Positions 63,657-64,000 of a DNA stretch of 64,000 nt are shown here, in pieces. The notes beneath the pieces are model-generated. The model saw only the letters and a program-made list of their open reading frames with translations, searched no databases and was not told the DNA's origin. Position numbers and translations under genes: made by a program. Numbering within the stretch: position 1 is the stretch's first letter; every line of letters starts with the position of its first letter. Source of the DNA: Fragum whitleyi (Eukaryota > Mollusca > Bivalvia > Cardiida > Cardiidae); assembly GCA_948146395.1 (NCBI GenBank), contig OX411554.1:41677869-41741868 (forward strand). The letters run 5' to 3'.

Positions 63657-63912
63657 CGTTAGGCTGATATGTAACTCCCCGGTCAGTTGTGAAGGACGTA
63701 ATTTTGTCTCCTTTCATCGTCAATGACCCTGATGACCTTCCTCTTTTACTCTTCCTTTTGACCTTGACCCCAAGCCCATCTTTCTGGTGACCTTTCTGTG
63801 ACCCCTCATCATCCAGTTTTGGCTGGTTCTCTGTATTGTCCAAGCTGTCTTCTGTATCCTGGACAACACTTTCAGAAATATGGAGAGTGGAACCAGAAGG
63901 GTCCTCATCCAT
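63657..63912 (-). CDS. RERE: RERE (atrophin-like) first coding exon
   Basis: Minus-strand exon coding from ATG at 63912 to a GTAATT donor after 63657. It has 85 codons plus one base. The protein starts MDEDPSGSTLHISESVV. Residues 1-45 are acidic and serine-rich. Residues about 49-61 form a basic, NLS-like stretch (KVKRKSKRGR). Residues about 67-85 read GDKITSFTTDRGVTYQPN. Vertebrate RERE has the same order: acidic N-terminus, lysine-rich run, then GEITSYITEDDVVYRPGD opening the BAH domain. The ATG is the first in frame after the acceptor at 63971-63972, and its context (AAAGATGG) is good. Joined to 54754-54824 the split codon becomes aspartate, as in RERE. Known RERE functions (nuclear-receptor corepression with HDACs, retinoic-acid signalling, development) are family knowledge, not visible here. 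Confidence 0.85.
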
Positions 63913-63970
63913 CTTTGGTTACTATGGAGACAAGTTTTAATATGGTATCATCTTCTTGATAGTATGTTAG
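63913..63970 (-). other. RERE: 5'UTR part of the RERE exon, with 3' splice site
   Basis: On the minus strand the window edge reads ATATATTTTTCTTTTCAG, a strong polypyrimidine tract and AG at 63972-63971. A 58-base leader then leads to the ATG. At least one more 5' non-coding exon and the promoter therefore lie beyond 64000. Confidence 0.65.
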
Positions 63971-64000
63971 CTGAAAAGAAAAATATATACAGTTGTTCAG

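Noticed and set aside
1..64000. LTR retrotransposons, rRNA genes and intact transposase or reverse-transcriptase genes
   Set aside because: No long direct terminal repeats, no conserved pol motifs in any sizeable frame, and no rRNA-like conserved blocks were seen.

Overview
The window is animal nuclear DNA. It is AT-rich and dominated by transposable elements, with only a few short exons. The repeat style suggests a bivalve mollusc: tRNA-derived SINEs, many short TIR elements, and families that begin AACAAG plus a hairpin and end in a GTGAGCTAA or GTGGAGCTAA hairpin. That assignment is inference, and I do not name a species.

The only host gene I can support lies on the minus strand. Three coding exons with good splice sites and compatible phases (63912-63657, 54824-54754, 47540-47438) join into a 143-residue N-terminus. 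It resembles the start of RERE / atrophin-like protein, a BAH-ELM2-SANT-GATA nuclear corepressor, and includes its BAH region and the motif VKWYYR..SEVP.SV.QHLVQDR. A 5'UTR stretch with a 3' splice site (63970-63913) precedes the first coding exon. The introns are about 8.8 and 7.2 kb. No further exon was recognised below 47438, so positions 1-47437 are probably intron, although the ELM2 and SANT exons could have been missed by eye.

The rest is a layered repeat landscape. (1) At least eight families share one design, interpreted here as Helitron/Helentron-like non-autonomous elements (HL-A, B, C, M, T, W, Z, P): 5' AACAAG, a hairpin, a left inverted repeat, a tandem core of roughly 115-165 bp units, a GACG/GACA-rich tract, a 3' hairpin holding the right inverted repeat, then CTAA (TAA in HL-P). 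(2) About 20 copies of one tRNA-derived SINE are present, several with clear target-site duplications. (3) There are many palindromic or TIR elements, labelled MITE-B, C, D, E, F, G, J, K, L, N, O, Q, R, U and Y, and one hAT-like element with a perfect 8-bp duplication. (4) There are large microsatellites, including a (GATG)n array of about 1.2 kb.

Layout: 1-5 kb, HL-A and stacked SINEs; 6-9 kb, LINE remnant, HL-C and MITEs; 9.4-17 kb, one TIR element swollen by nested HL elements; 17-21 kb, old repeats; 21.5-24.8 kb, palindrome and nested HL-B/HL-M; 25-32 kb, MITEs, SINEs and a local tandem duplication; 32.7-34.3 kb, hAT; 35.5-46.5 kb, HL-W, A, T and Z; 47.4-64 kb, the RERE exons with their repeat-filled introns. 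All recognised copies of the main SINE lie on the minus strand (sense to RERE) and all recognisable HL elements on the plus strand, whereas TIR elements are mixed. No intact transposase, reverse transcriptase or Rep/helicase frame is visible. The long open frames are products of simple-sequence or tandem repeats.
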